Assembly (NCBI RefSeq): GCF_963677005.1
Contig: NZ_OY781616.1
Location: 3,892,501 to 3,956,500 of the forward strand
Source of the DNA: Maridesulfovibrio sp.
Lineage (GTDB): Bacteria; Desulfobacterota; Desulfovibrionia; Desulfovibrionales; Desulfovibrionaceae
Direction of reading: 5' to 3'
DNA: 64,000 nt
Every line of letters starts with the position of its first letter. Position 1 is the first letter of the stretch. Positions 27,071 to 34,946 of this stretch are shown piece after piece. Below the pieces are notes generated by a model, which saw nothing but the letters and a program-made list of their open reading frames with translations, did not search any database and was not told where the DNA came from. A program made the translations under genes and the position numbers.

Positions 27071-27726
27071 GAACAATACAATATTTGATTATGTATTTTT
27101 GCATAGCTCATAATTTATACTTGTTGAATGTAGGAGTGGAGCCTGGGAATAGTTGGTTTTGGATCAGGTGCATATTGACTGTTTCTCTAATTGTTTATTG
27201 GTATGCAAATCCATTATGGTTAAGAAAACAAAATGTGGTGCCGAGCCTGTTAATAATAGCTCTATTGGGGCTAAATGCTTTGACAAATTCATTGTCGTTA
27301 AACTCAGCTGTTGGAGTTCTCTATATTCTTTCTATCGGTCTTCTTTTATTGCTGCCAGATGGTGATATTAAAAGAATTAAAAGTTCATTTATAAAGATGT
27401 TTTCAGCTGTTGCTATCGTAGTGTTGAATTTTATATTGATTTGCTTGCCTGATGTTTTTAGGTCAAATGATAACAGTACAAGTCTTGTTGGGTGGTTTTA
27501 CATTGTTATTCTTTTAGGAGTGTCTAATATTGAATCCGTATCAAAACTACATATAAAGCGAATTGAAATTATTATTAGCCTTTTAGTTCCTGTTTTGTTT
27601 TTAATGGCAGGTATATATAATCTATATAGCAGAAATTTGATTTATGGTTTTTCTCTGACAGCAGTATCTGTTCTTTGTTTGTGTGTTTGTTCATCAAGAT
27701 ATTATTTGGAGAGAGAATATGTTTAA
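27067..27726 (+). CDS. A+T-rich multi-pass membrane protein, unknown
   Basis: About 219 aa with roughly seven predicted membrane helices and no recognisable motif. The base composition is clearly more A+T-rich than the flanking housekeeping genes, suggesting foreign origin. Possible starts are GTG 27067 (AAGGGA upstream, but within a hairpin arm) or ATG 27091. It overlaps the next membrane-protein gene by 8 bp. By position it may be an immunity protein of a lost toxin, but that is guesswork. Confidence 0.6.
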   Translation: MRTIQYLIMYFCIAHNLYLLNVGVEPGNSWFWIRCILTVSLIVYWYANPLWLRKQNVVPSLLIIALLGLNALTNSLSLNSAVGVLYILSIGLLLLLPDGDIKRIKSSFIKMFSAVAIVVLNFILICLPDVFRSNDNSTSLVGWFYIVILLGVSNIESVSKLHIKRIEIIISLLVPVLFLMAGIYNLYSRNLIYGFSLTAVSVLCLCVCSSRYYLEREYV

Positions 27727-28330
27727 GAGTGTTCTCATGTATTTTGATCAAATTGTCAGGGAAAAAACATTGCTATTGTTTGTAGCTACATTTTTAGTGG
27801 TTATAGCAACGGTAGTGATCAGATCAAATATTGTTTTTGTCTGTGTATATTCATTTTTATCTGCAATTGTGCTTCAGTTCTTGTCAAAGGGGCGTCTTGT
27901 AGGGTTGAGGTCTATATTTGCCTCGTTCATGTTTTTGTTGTTTGTTGTAGTTATATTAAACGTGTTGTTTTTTTGCATTGATTATATTCTGTTAAAATAT
28001 TTTTTTAATTTATACATGCAAACATACTTGACAGATGCAGGAGTTAGCCTGTGTGTCGTTTTATCGTTTTCGTTTTTTACTGTTTTAATTTTACCTTTTT
28101 TAGCTGCTTTGTTTAATTTTGATTTTAAAGGTAAAATGCTATGTTTTTGTGCAAAAGAATATTTAACTCAAACTGTATTTTGTTCGACTATATTACTTTT
28201 CTTTCTCTATTTAAATTCGATTCCTTTTGAAAATGTCGAAATTTATACATCCGCGCTGACTGCAAAATCATTTTTGGCTATTCTTGCAGTGTATGTATGG
28301 GCTTCGTATGCAAATGTTCTTAGAGAATGA
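27719..28330 (+). CDS. A+T-rich membrane protein, unknown
   Basis: 203 aa beginning MFKSVLMYFDQIV, with about five to six membrane helices. The start ATG 27719 overlaps the end of the previous gene, with a GGAGAGAG ribosome site. It has no CxxC pairs, unlike families A-C. It is followed by a short spacer and then the next core remnant. Unknown function; codon use and composition suggest the pair arrived together. Confidence 0.62.
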   Translation: MFKSVLMYFDQIVREKTLLLFVATFLVVIATVVIRSNIVFVCVYSFLSAIVLQFLSKGRLVGLRSIFASFMFLLFVVVILNVLFFCIDYILLKYFFNLYMQTYLTDAGVSLCVVLSFSFFTVLILPFLAALFNFDFKGKMLCFCAKEYLTQTVFCSTILLFFLYLNSIPFENVEIYTSALTAKSFLAILAVYVWASYANVLRE

Positions 28331-28428
28331 TCACAATTGGGATTCTGTTTCAGGTAATCAGGTCTCGTAGTGGTTCTGGGGCTTTGCACTATTGAATGTT
28401 CTATCACTCCGTATTTGGGATAACTCGG

Positions 28429-29682
28429 CTGATCCATTTCTAATACGGTTATTGCCTTGATGATCCGATTAATTTTGTTGATCCGTTAGGTCTGTTTGGC
28501 GGGTTCGGTGCAAGCCGTGGCGGAGTGGACGGTGGACTTTCCGATATTGGCACCGGTGCTTCGCCCCATAATTCCTTGTCTCAGGGTGCTCGGGATCGTG
28601 CTAATGCGATGGAAGGCCAGAGGAACAGGGGGTACAACAACTGGGTCAAGGAAAATAGCTGATATACCGCCTCTCCTGATAAGAATAATACTTCGCCTGC
28701 GAAATCGAGTGCGGAGTATGCGCGTGAGTTGAAAGAACGTGAAGTGGAAATGGCGGCAAAGGCGGCAAAGGAGGAAAAAGCCCGTCTGGATCGTGCGGCG
28801 CAACTGGCTGCACAACAGGCGAATAGGGAGCGTAAGGCTCGTGAAAAGAAAGAGCGCAATGACAAAATGCGGCATTTGGATATTCTTGAGAATAAGCATC
28901 AAAAACCCGGAATCTTAGACTCTGTTCCAACAATCGGAGGGGGTGTAGTGGCTCCCGATGGCGTGCAGGGTGCGCCGGTAAAGGATGTGGCCGTTGTGGA
29001 AAAGGCAGTAGATGCAACTAAGTCGGATAAAGAACGTTTTGGGCGGGCTGCAAAAGTCGTTGCGGAAAAGGCGAAGCAGGAGCAGAAGCCAACAGTTGGC
29101 CGTGAGCCTGATGAGGTCAAATCAAGTACGCAGCAAGCGCGAGCGATGGAAGAGCTCGCTCAAAGAAGTCTCGATCGTGCGGAACCAAAGTCATCTACTC
29201 AACATGCAGTGCAAATGAATGCTATAGAAAAAAAACAACGACAAAAACAAATTAACAGCATTCTCGCCGACACAGATGATAATTTCCATATGTACGAAGG
29301 CATTCCTGTTGCTCCTGATGGTGTCAGCATTGATAAGAATATAAAAGATGCTGAAGAATTTAAAAACCGTGTTAAGGGTTTACCTGCATACGAAAGCTAT
29401 CTTCAAAAAATAAATTATATACTTGACCGTTTTCCAAACAAGAAACCTATGGATTACAAACAACAGGGTAGAGTATATGAGAGGTTTGGAAATTTTAATT
29501 ATGGAGCAGTCATGAATGCTCTTGGAATGTCAGAACTTACAGCCAAAGCTGGTGCTGGATATGCACAATATAAAGCAGGCACAGCAAAAGGAAGATGGGC
29601 TCTAACTTTCGGAGACTCCCCAAAAGATCAGTGGGATATTGAGCAAGGTTATAATTATTATGAAAAAAATAGCAGTAAATAA
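28429..29682 (+). pseudogene. Orphan cassette 7: broken core/linker with intact polymorphic toxin type 44-like tail
   Basis: The core remnant LIHF is followed by an in-frame deletion whose junction creates TAA (28441-28443). The linker continues in the same frame, is interrupted by TGA at 28660 (TGG in the other copies), and stays open afterwards. From ATG 28729 a 317-aa product can be read: charged coiled coil, then a C-terminal domain with RFGNFNYGAVMNALGMSE and GDSPKDQWDIEQGYNYYEK, which I recognise as like polymorphic toxin type 44 (a predicted peptidase-like toxin domain). The next gene overlaps its end. This toxin type differs from all other cassettes here. Confidence 0.72.
28444..28980 (+). 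repeat. Rhs linker repeat, copy 2 (partial)
   Basis: Corresponds to 21787-22320 of rhs (core end DPINFVDPLGL, linker, charged coiled coil) with small changes and one TGG to TGA. Identity ends near 28990 where the type 44-like cassette begins. Confidence 0.88.
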
Positions 29683-30151
29683 AAACAGGCTTTCACTGCT
29701 TGGCTGGCTTACTGCTATTTATAGCGGAATTTTTACTATACTTGGATTATTTTCTTCCTACATGTTATTTATACTGTTTTATGTTAATATTTTTAAATCA
29801 ATTTTTCATGGGATTATATATGTCATAACTTGGCTGATTATCTATTTACTGCCCGTATCAACGTTGTTTAAAACCATTGTTTTTGGTAAGAATAATCGAC
29901 ATAAATATTTGATTGCATCAACTATATTATGGTTTTTGGGCTCTTTTAGTTTAATGCCTTTAATCATGATGAGTAAAGATGGCCTTGGATCAGGAATAGT
30001 CATAGCGACATATGCAATGATTATATGTCCACATATTTACTTGATTGATTTAGGTGGGCTTGGGTTGGTTCTTTTTTTAGTTCCACCAATTTTCGACTTA
30101 TACCTTGTTTGCGTTGCTTGGAAACGCCCTCAATGGTTTTATAAAGAGTGA
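29660..30151 (+). CDS. Multi-pass membrane protein, putative immunity to type 44-like toxin
   Basis: 163 aa starting MKKIAVNKNRLSLLG, with four to five predicted membrane helices and no CxxC pairs. The ATG at 29660 lies inside the end of the toxin gene (23-bp overlap). It is followed by a type 1-like terminator. Cognate immunity is inferred from position. Its stop overlaps a GTG (30148) that could start the next cassette. Confidence 0.62.
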   Translation: MKKIAVNKNRLSLLGWLTAIYSGIFTILGLFSSYMLFILFYVNIFKSIFHGIIYVITWLIIYLLPVSTLFKTIVFGKNNRHKYLIASTILWFLGSFSLMPLIMMSKDGLGSGIVIATYAMIICPHIYLIDLGGLGLVLFLVPPIFDLYLVCVAWKRPQWFYKE

Positions 30152-31443
30152 TTCAATTGATCCCGCACTTCGGTGCGGGGTCTTTTTCAATTATTCAAAA
30201 TACCGGCCTGATCCATTTCGGATACCGTGAATACGATCCTGCCACCGGGAGGTTCATTTCTCCCGATCCGCTGGGGTATGCCGGCGGGGATGTTGATCTG
30301 TACGGTTACTGCCTTGATGATCCGATTAATTTTGTTGATCCGTTCGGTCTGTGGGGCGGGTTCAGTGCAAGTCGTGGCGGAGTGGACGGTGGACTTTCCG
30401 ATATTGGCACCGGTGCTTCGCCCCATAATTCCTTGTCTCAGGGTGCTCGGGATCGTGCTAATGCGATGGAAGGCCAGAGGAACAGGGGGTACAACAACTG
30501 GGTCAAGGAAAATAGCTGGTATACCGCCTCTCCTGATAAGAATAATACTTCGCCTGCGAAATCGAGTGCGGAGTATGCGCGTGAGTTGAAAGAACGTGAA
30601 GTTGAAATGGCGGCAAAGGCGGCAAAGGAAGAAAAAGCCCGTCTGGATCGTGCGGCGCAACTGGCTGCACAACAGGCGAATAGGGAGCGTAAGGCTCGTG
30701 AAAAGAAAGAGCGCAATGACAAACTGCGGAATTTGAATATTCTTGAGAATAAGCATCAAAAACCCGGAATCTTAGACTCTGTTCCAACAATCGGAGGGGG
30801 TGTAGTGGCTCCCGATGGTGTGCAGGGTGCGCCGGTAAAGGATGTGGCCGTTGTGGAAAAGACAAAACAGGATGCCGTAGAACGTGCAAAGAACATGGCC
30901 AGAGTCCGGGCAGAAGATAAGCGGCAGGCAAAGCAGCGGCAGGCAATTCAGGCTGTTAATAAAGAAGAGAAAGGTCTTTTTGAAGCTGTAGGGGATTTTT
31001 TTGAAACAGTTTATGATGGTGTTGGAAAGGCTTTGACTCAAGGCGGCAAGGCAACAGGTATAGCTGTCAGAGATGGGTTGAAAGCGGCAGGTGTCGCTTC
31101 ACAGGAAGTTGTAAATCAATATAAGAACAACGTGTCGTTCCGAAACGCTTTCAACACGGCTCTTGCTGCAGGTATGGCCCCGAAAGCTGCTGCGGCGTAC
31201 GCTGTCGGTGGCGGGGCTGCTATCGCAAGTGCCTATCGGACTGCCATGCGGATGGGGGCGGCAAAAGTTGGAAGCAGTCGATTTGGTCGCTATATAGATG
31301 TGGACGATATTGCTGACGGTGCTGCCAGTTTAATAGAAGGACTTCCTCCTTCTCAAAGTCGGGGAGGCGCAGGTGTAGCATTCGCAAACGAAATATATAC
31401 TAGATACAAAGAACATATGAAATCCAACAAAAAATCTAGGTAA
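30148..31443 (+). CDS. Orphan cassette 8: long Rhs core/linker fragment with family A toxin tail
   Basis: An intact frame from the core end (30208) through DPFGL, the full linker and a distinct C-terminus (VGSSRFGRYIDVDDIADGAA ... SRGGAGVAFANEIYTRYK, Lys/Ser-rich end). A GTG at 30148 overlaps the preceding stop (GAGTGA) and would give 431 aa, reading through the terminator stem as PHFGAGSFSIIQN. The first 1,050 bp after the core nearly equal the parent gene, so homologous exchange could place this tail on the full rhs. No N-terminal Rhs region is present, so expression from here alone would give an undelivered protein. The following family A gene is its likely partner. Confidence 0.72.
   Translation: MIQLIPHFGAGSFSIIQNTGLIHFGYREYDPATGRFISPDPLGYAGGDVDLYGYCLDDPINFVDPFGLWGGFSASRGGVDGGLSDIGTGASPHNSLSQGARDRANAMEGQRNRGYNNWVKENSWYTASPDKNNTSPAKSSAEYARELKEREVEMAAKAAKEEKARLDRAAQLAAQQANRERKAREKKERNDKLRNLNILENKHQKPGILDSVPTIGGGVVAPDGVQGAPVKDVAVVEKTKQDAVERAKNMARVRAEDKRQAKQRQAIQAVNKEEKGLFEAVGDFFETVYDGVGKALTQGGKATGIAVRDGLKAAGVASQEVVNQYKNNVSFRNAFNTALAAGMAPKAAAAYAVGGGAAIASAYRTAMRMGAAKVGSSRFGRYIDVDDIADGAASLIEGLPPSQSRGGAGVAFANEIYTRYKEHMKSNKKSR
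30159..30187 (+). terminator. Cassette terminator, type 1 variant
   Basis: 10-bp stem with TTCG loop (30159-30182) followed by TTTTT. Confidence 0.9.
30200..31249 (+). repeat. Rhs core-end plus linker, copy 3
   Basis: 1,050-bp near-identical copy of 21681-22730, constant offset. Divergence starts sharply at the toxin tail. Confidence 0.92.
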
Positions 31444-31451
31444 GTTGCAAC

Positions 31452-31862
31452 ATGCAGCACAAGAAACAAAATGGTTTAAGTAAGGATCGAAAGATATTTC
31501 TCATTCTTTTTGGTGTCCTTGCCATTGCAGGAGGCTTAGCCACATTAAGTGGAGGAAGTCTGTACAAAGGAATTCCAGTCATGAAAATAGCAGGCTGGAC
31601 ACAACTTGCAGCTGGGATATTTTGGATTTGGTATGCTCTGTTTTATAAACGGTCAACCAATATGGTGAAGGTAGCAAAAGAAGAAGAGACCATCTGCCCA
31701 AAGTGTCAAAAAGTTTATATGGCGGGACAGGCACCAGCAAATACTTCATGTGAATCATGCGGAGTTAATCTGGAACCTCTTGAAGGTTTTTATGATCGAC
31801 ATCCTGAACTAAGAGATAAAAAAGATGAAGCTCCTGACGATTTGATGGACGATTTGAAATAG
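31452..31862 (+). CDS. Family A two-CxxC membrane protein, putative immunity (cassette 8)
   Basis: 136 aa starting MQHKKQNGLSKD, two membrane segments (about 15-35 and 45-65), then CPKCQKVYMAGQAPANTSCESC and the shared end (FYDRHPELRDKKDEAPDDLM). The N-terminal two thirds differ from the other family A genes, while the last 25 codons and the terminator match, showing a mosaic. It starts 8 bp after the toxin stop. Confidence 0.72.
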   Translation: MQHKKQNGLSKDRKIFLILFGVLAIAGGLATLSGGSLYKGIPVMKIAGWTQLAAGIFWIWYALFYKRSTNMVKVAKEEETICPKCQKVYMAGQAPANTSCESCGVNLEPLEGFYDRHPELRDKKDEAPDDLMDDLK

Positions 31863-31868
31863 ACAGTA

Positions 31869-31897
31869 GAGCCTCGCACTTCGGTGTGGGGCTTTTT
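31869..31897 (+). terminator. Cassette terminator, type 1
   Basis: TTCG-loop hairpin plus T run, as at 23373. Confidence 0.88.
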
Positions 31898-31916
31898 CAA
31901 TTGTTCAAACACCGGC

Positions 31917-32063
31917 CTGATCCATTTCGGATATCGCGAATACGATCCTGCCATAGGGAGGTTTATTTCTCCCGATCCGCTGGGCTATGCAGGCGGGGAT
32001 GATCAAAGCAATAGTAATGCAAAGGACTTATATAATGGAGCCAAAGAGTTCTTCAGAAAATAA
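31917..32063 (+). pseudogene. Orphan cassette 9: core remnant joined to toxin stub
   Basis: A near copy of cassette 3 (48 codons, core remnant then DDQSNSNAKDLYNGAKEFFR). No start codon upstream in frame. The toxin is missing, while the downstream family A gene is intact. Confidence 0.8.
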
Positions 32064-32493
32064 ATCAATATTAGATCGTTTTTTTGATGTCGTGGTAGTT
32101 GTGTTTGATAATAAATACATTAAAATCGAAAGGTTGCTGTTTATTTTAGGAGGTCTGGTGTTAATCCTGTATAACAGGCCTTGGACTCCACACGCAAAGG
32201 TCTTTTCCCGTGGTATCCGGGTAGATATGCCCGGAAGATGGATGGGAGTTGGATTTGGTCTTTTTTTTATTTTCTTGGGCTTATTATATAAATTCCCCAA
32301 AAAGTATCATGAAGAAGGTTTAATCTGTCCAAAATGTTTGACCCCTTATGGCTTAGGGCGTGCTCCCAAAAGCGGCAAATGCAAGGACTGCGATGTAGAA
32401 CTAGAACCCATTGACGGTTTTTATGATCGACATCCTGAACTAAGAGATAAAAAAGATGAAGTTCCTGAAGATTTGATGGACGATTTGAAATAG
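32035..32493 (+). CDS. Family A two-CxxC membrane protein, putative immunity (cassette 9)
   Basis: 152 aa, starting inside the toxin stub. Nearly identical to 25046-25504 (Ile instead of Val in the first helix). Two membrane helices, CPKC/CKDC pair, shared DLMDDLK end. Evidently a recent duplication within the array. Confidence 0.72.
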   Translation: MEPKSSSENKSILDRFFDVVVVVFDNKYIKIERLLFILGGLVLILYNRPWTPHAKVFSRGIRVDMPGRWMGVGFGLFFIFLGLLYKFPKKYHEEGLICPKCLTPYGLGRAPKSGKCKDCDVELEPIDGFYDRHPELRDKKDEVPEDLMDDLK

Positions 32494-32500
32494 ACAGTAG

Positions 32501-32528
32501 AGCCTCGCACTTCGGTGTGGGGCTTTTT
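32501..32528 (+). terminator. Cassette terminator, type 1
   Basis: TTCG-loop hairpin plus T run. Confidence 0.88.
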
Positions 32529-32545
32529 CAATTGTTCAAATAGGT

Positions 32546-32706
32546 ATGGCTGCAGGAGGAGCCACGGGAGCTTTTGTGGGTGCTGCTGTGAATTCACTCT
32601 ATGATATCTATAGAAAATATCTTTGGAATAGACAAGGATTTGCAGCAGCGTTATCGCGATGCAATGGAGAAATTTAATGTAAAACCAGAAAAAGGTAAGT
32701 TCAGCA
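32546..32706 (+). pseudogene. Orphan cassette 10: frameshifted family C toxin-tail fragment
   Basis: The first frame gives MAAGGATGAFVGAAVNSLYD, a Gly/Ala-rich hydrophobic stretch. The continuation that matches cassette 5 (IDKDLQQRYRDAMEKFN compared with VDENTQQRLRDVMEKAN) is in a different frame from about 32600. One or more indels near 32600 thus broke the module. No core remnant precedes it; it joins straight to the spacer after terminator type 1. Confidence 0.7.
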
Positions 32707-33012
32707 GTGTTATATTTATTCTGTACTATTATGGGTATTGTATTCATCATCGAAATGATAACAGTCATGCCCAAGTTATCAAAAACTATTCATTGTAATA
32801 ATTGTGGACAAAAGTATGATGCTTTTCCTCTTAAAGTCCTGACACGACTAACAGTGATTATATTTTGTATGCTGCTATTTATAGATATTTTCATAATAGG
32901 GGGCGGAGTGTCTTTTATATGTTTTCTTACTGGAGTTACAGTGATATGTTACTTATTTAAAAAAGAAGGATATAAATGTCCTAACTGCAAAACATTGAAT
33001 CAACTTCCATAA
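32707..33012 (+). CDS. Family C two-CxxC membrane protein, putative immunity (cassette 10)
   Basis: 101 aa from GTG 32707 (a later ATG at 32731 is possible). N-terminal helix, HCNNCGQKYDAF, two hydrophobic segments, and YKCPNCKTLNQLP at the end, matching 26499-26804 in layout and C-terminus. Intact although its toxin is broken. Confidence 0.7.
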   Translation: MLYLFCTIMGIVFIIEMITVMPKLSKTIHCNNCGQKYDAFPLKVLTRLTVIIFCMLLFIDIFIIGGGVSFICFLTGVTVICYLFKKEGYKCPNCKTLNQLP

Positions 33013-33013
33013 A

Positions 33014-33460
33014 ATGACAAATTGCCCCGCACACCAGTTCGGGCCTTTTTCAATTATTCAAAATACCGTCCTGATCCATTTCGGATACCGCGAATACGAT
33101 CCTGTCACCGGGAGGTTCATTTCTTCCGATCCGCTGGGGTATGCAGGCGGGGAAGATGCTATAAAATTTGGATCATATGTCAGTGCTGAGAAACGGGAGA
33201 TTTTTAATAAAATGGTGAAAGAGGCTAAAGAGGCAGGAGCAGATAAGGCGTTTAATGGTTTTATGGAATATGGGCCAGTTGGTGCAGGCATTGGCTTGGC
33301 TGGTGGATCAATTGGTATGTTAAAAGGTTTAGTCAGTGCAATTCAAAATAACAAAGAACCAAATAATGAAGCAGCTCAAAAGGTCGAGGACAATTTTCGT
33401 GAACAACGTCAAAACATGGAAGAACATCTGGGCAACTTTAAGAAAAAATATAGGAAATAA
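33014..33460 (+). CDS. Orphan cassette 11: core remnant plus glycine-rich toxin tail, readable from ATG
   Basis: 148 aa if read from ATG 33014, 2 bp after the family C stop, through the weak terminator and the core remnant (LIHFGYREYDPVTGRFISSD). The tail has the family B lead (EDAIKFGSYVSAEKREIFNK), then a Gly-rich membrane-like stretch (PVGAGIGLAGGSIGMLKGLV), a charged helix and KKKYRK. Closely related to cassette 4. Two core residues are substituted (Gly to Val, Pro to Ser), suggesting relaxed selection on the core part. Partner gene 3 bp downstream. Confidence 0.68.
   Translation: MTNCPAHQFGPFSIIQNTVLIHFGYREYDPVTGRFISSDPLGYAGGEDAIKFGSYVSAEKREIFNKMVKEAKEAGADKAFNGFMEYGPVGAGIGLAGGSIGMLKGLVSAIQNNKEPNNEAAQKVEDNFREQRQNMEEHLGNFKKKYRK
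33020..33051 (+). terminator. Weak cassette terminator
   Basis: Short imperfect stem (CCCG/CGGG) followed by TTTTTC. It looks like a decayed version of the other cassette terminators. Confidence 0.5.
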
Positions 33461-33462
33461 AA

Positions 33463-33777
33463 ATGACCAGTAAAGAGCTAAGTACAGTTGTATTTGTCCT
33501 GACCTTGATTTACTGCGTTTTTTTTAGAAAAAAAATAAAATGTCCAGAGTGTAAAAATGAAATTAAAACAGCCACGTATGCGCAACTTGGTTCGGTGTCA
33601 TTATTCATAATTGGGTCTGACATAGTTTATGATTTTGTTACAGGAAATAGCATTAACTATTACCTAGAAACGCTGTTCCTAACTCCGGCTCTTTACTATC
33701 TATCTTCAGAACCAAAATTTTATTGCCGTCATTGTATGAAAGGTATTCCTTTTAGGAAAGAATACATAGTTAAATAA
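33463..33777 (+). CDS. Family B two-CxxC membrane protein, putative immunity (cassette 11)
   Basis: 104 aa: helix, IKCPECKNEIKTATYAQLG, two hydrophobic segments, YCRHCMKGIPFRKEYIVK. Nearly identical to 35615-35929 and clearly related to 25956-26270. Starts 3 bp after the toxin tail. Confidence 0.72.
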   Translation: MTSKELSTVVFVLTLIYCVFFRKKIKCPECKNEIKTATYAQLGSVSLFIIGSDIVYDFVTGNSINYYLETLFLTPALYYLSSEPKFYCRHCMKGIPFRKEYIVK

Positions 33778-33783
33778 AACCTG

Positions 33784-33821
33784 TAGGTCCCGGACATTCA
33801 GTTCGGGGTCTATTTTTTTGG
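33784..33821 (+). terminator. Cassette terminator, type 2
   Basis: CCCGGAC/GTTCGGG-type stem followed by a strong T run. Confidence 0.85.
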
Positions 33822-33856
33822 GGCAGCCCATTCAACCTGTTTTTGGGGTAACGGTC

Positions 33857-34152
33857 CTGATCCAGTTCGGATACCGTGAATACGACCCAGTGGAGGGGGT
33901 GTAGTGGCTCCCGATGGTGTGCAGGGTGCGCCGGCTAAAGTTGGAAGCAGTCTAGTTGGTGCTAAAATTGGTTCAGACAATTTTATAGATGCAATTTTGA
34001 ACACCAATCCCAGCACTCCACCCAATGTTAGTCCTGGAGGACTTGTCGGGTCGTTAGCCAGTGGGGGAATGAAAGAAATTTTAGAAAACATTGATATGAT
34101 CGGTGAAGAGGTACGCAGTTCACGGAGTCAAAATGCAACAAGAAAAAAATAA
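33857..34152 (+). pseudogene. Orphan cassette 12: core remnant fused out of frame to linker and family A tail
   Basis: The core remnant LIQFGYREYDPV ends after about 15 codons at TAG 33902, where it is joined to the linker sequence GGGVVAPDGVQGAP in another frame. From GTG 33904 an 82-aa product can be read (VGSSLVGAKIGSDNFIDAIL ... GGLVGSLASGGMKEI, basic end). The join deleted the rest of the core and most of the linker, probably by illegitimate recombination at short GGAGGGGGTG-like sequence. Confidence 0.72.
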
Positions 34153-34549
34153 ATCAAAATATAGTGTTGCTAAATCAAAACGAACTGGAATATTTTATAT
34201 GGGAGTTTTGGTTATCCTTTTTAGTTTACCATTTGGAGGCAAGGATTTGTATGTTCATGACTTCAAAGTAAGTAGATATGGTCAAGGTGTTGTTATTGTC
34301 TTTGGTATTCTCATGGTGCTTTATGGTCTTCTGTACAAAACCCCAAAGAGCAAGCAGGATAATGTAAAATATGTTGATATGATATGTCCAACATGTCAGA
34401 AAGTCTTTCTCGCTGGGACAACTGGAGAACAACTTTGCCCACAATGTTCATGCGAACTAGAACCGCTTACAGGGTTTTATGATCGACATCCTGAACTAAG
34501 AGATAAAAAAGATGAAGTTCCTGAAGATTTGATGGACGATTTGAAATAG
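34133..34549 (+). CDS. Family A two-CxxC membrane protein, putative immunity (cassette 12)
   Basis: 138 aa starting MQQEKNKSKYSVAK, overlapping the toxin tail by 20 bp. Two membrane helices, CPTCQKVFLAGTTGEQLCPQC, then the shared DRHPELRDKKDEVPEDLMDD end. The N-terminal part is unique to this copy. Confidence 0.7.
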   Translation: MQQEKNKSKYSVAKSKRTGIFYMGVLVILFSLPFGGKDLYVHDFKVSRYGQGVVIVFGILMVLYGLLYKTPKSKQDNVKYVDMICPTCQKVFLAGTTGEQLCPQCSCELEPLTGFYDRHPELRDKKDEVPEDLMDDLK

Positions 34550-34555
34550 ACAGTA

Positions 34556-34585
34556 GAGCCTCGCACTTCGGTGTGGGGCTTTTTC
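34556..34585 (+). terminator. Cassette terminator, type 1
   Basis: TTCG-loop hairpin plus T run. Confidence 0.88.
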
Positions 34586-34604
34586 AATTATTCAAAATAC
34601 CGGC

Positions 34605-34928
34605 CTGATCCATTTCGGATACCGCGAATACGATCCTGCCATAGGGAGGTTCATTTCTCCCGATCCGCTGGGGTATGCCGGCGGGGATGATGCTATAAAA
34701 TTTGGACCATATGTCAGTGCTGAGAAACGGGAGATTTTTAATAACATGGTTAAAAAAGGTCACAATTACGGAAAGAAAACTATTAAATATGGTGGAAGGT
34801 TCTTAAAAACAAGAGCAACTCCTTTATACCCTGTGGGATTTTCTGTTGGAATGGGCAGATCAATTATTGGTGACGTTGTAATTCCAGAGGTTGCAAAAAA
34901 AATATCTAACCAATCTACATCTAATTAA
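34605..34928 (+). pseudogene. Orphan cassette 13: core remnant plus toxin tail (family B)
   Basis: Open over 107 codons from the core remnant to the stop, but without an upstream start codon; an internal ATG exists at 34746. The tail (KKGHNYGKKTIKYGGRFLKT, then PVGFSVGMGRSIIGDVV) is nearly identical to cassette 2, here with an intact core frame. Followed by the family B gene at 34947. Confidence 0.8.
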
Positions 34929-34946
34929 TATTCGTAGGATTATACA

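Noticed and set aside
21644..30946. Long minus-strand open frames opposite the Rhs linker copies
   Set aside because: They are the antisense of a Glu/Lys/Ala-rich coding region, appear identically opposite all three copies, and lack start signals.
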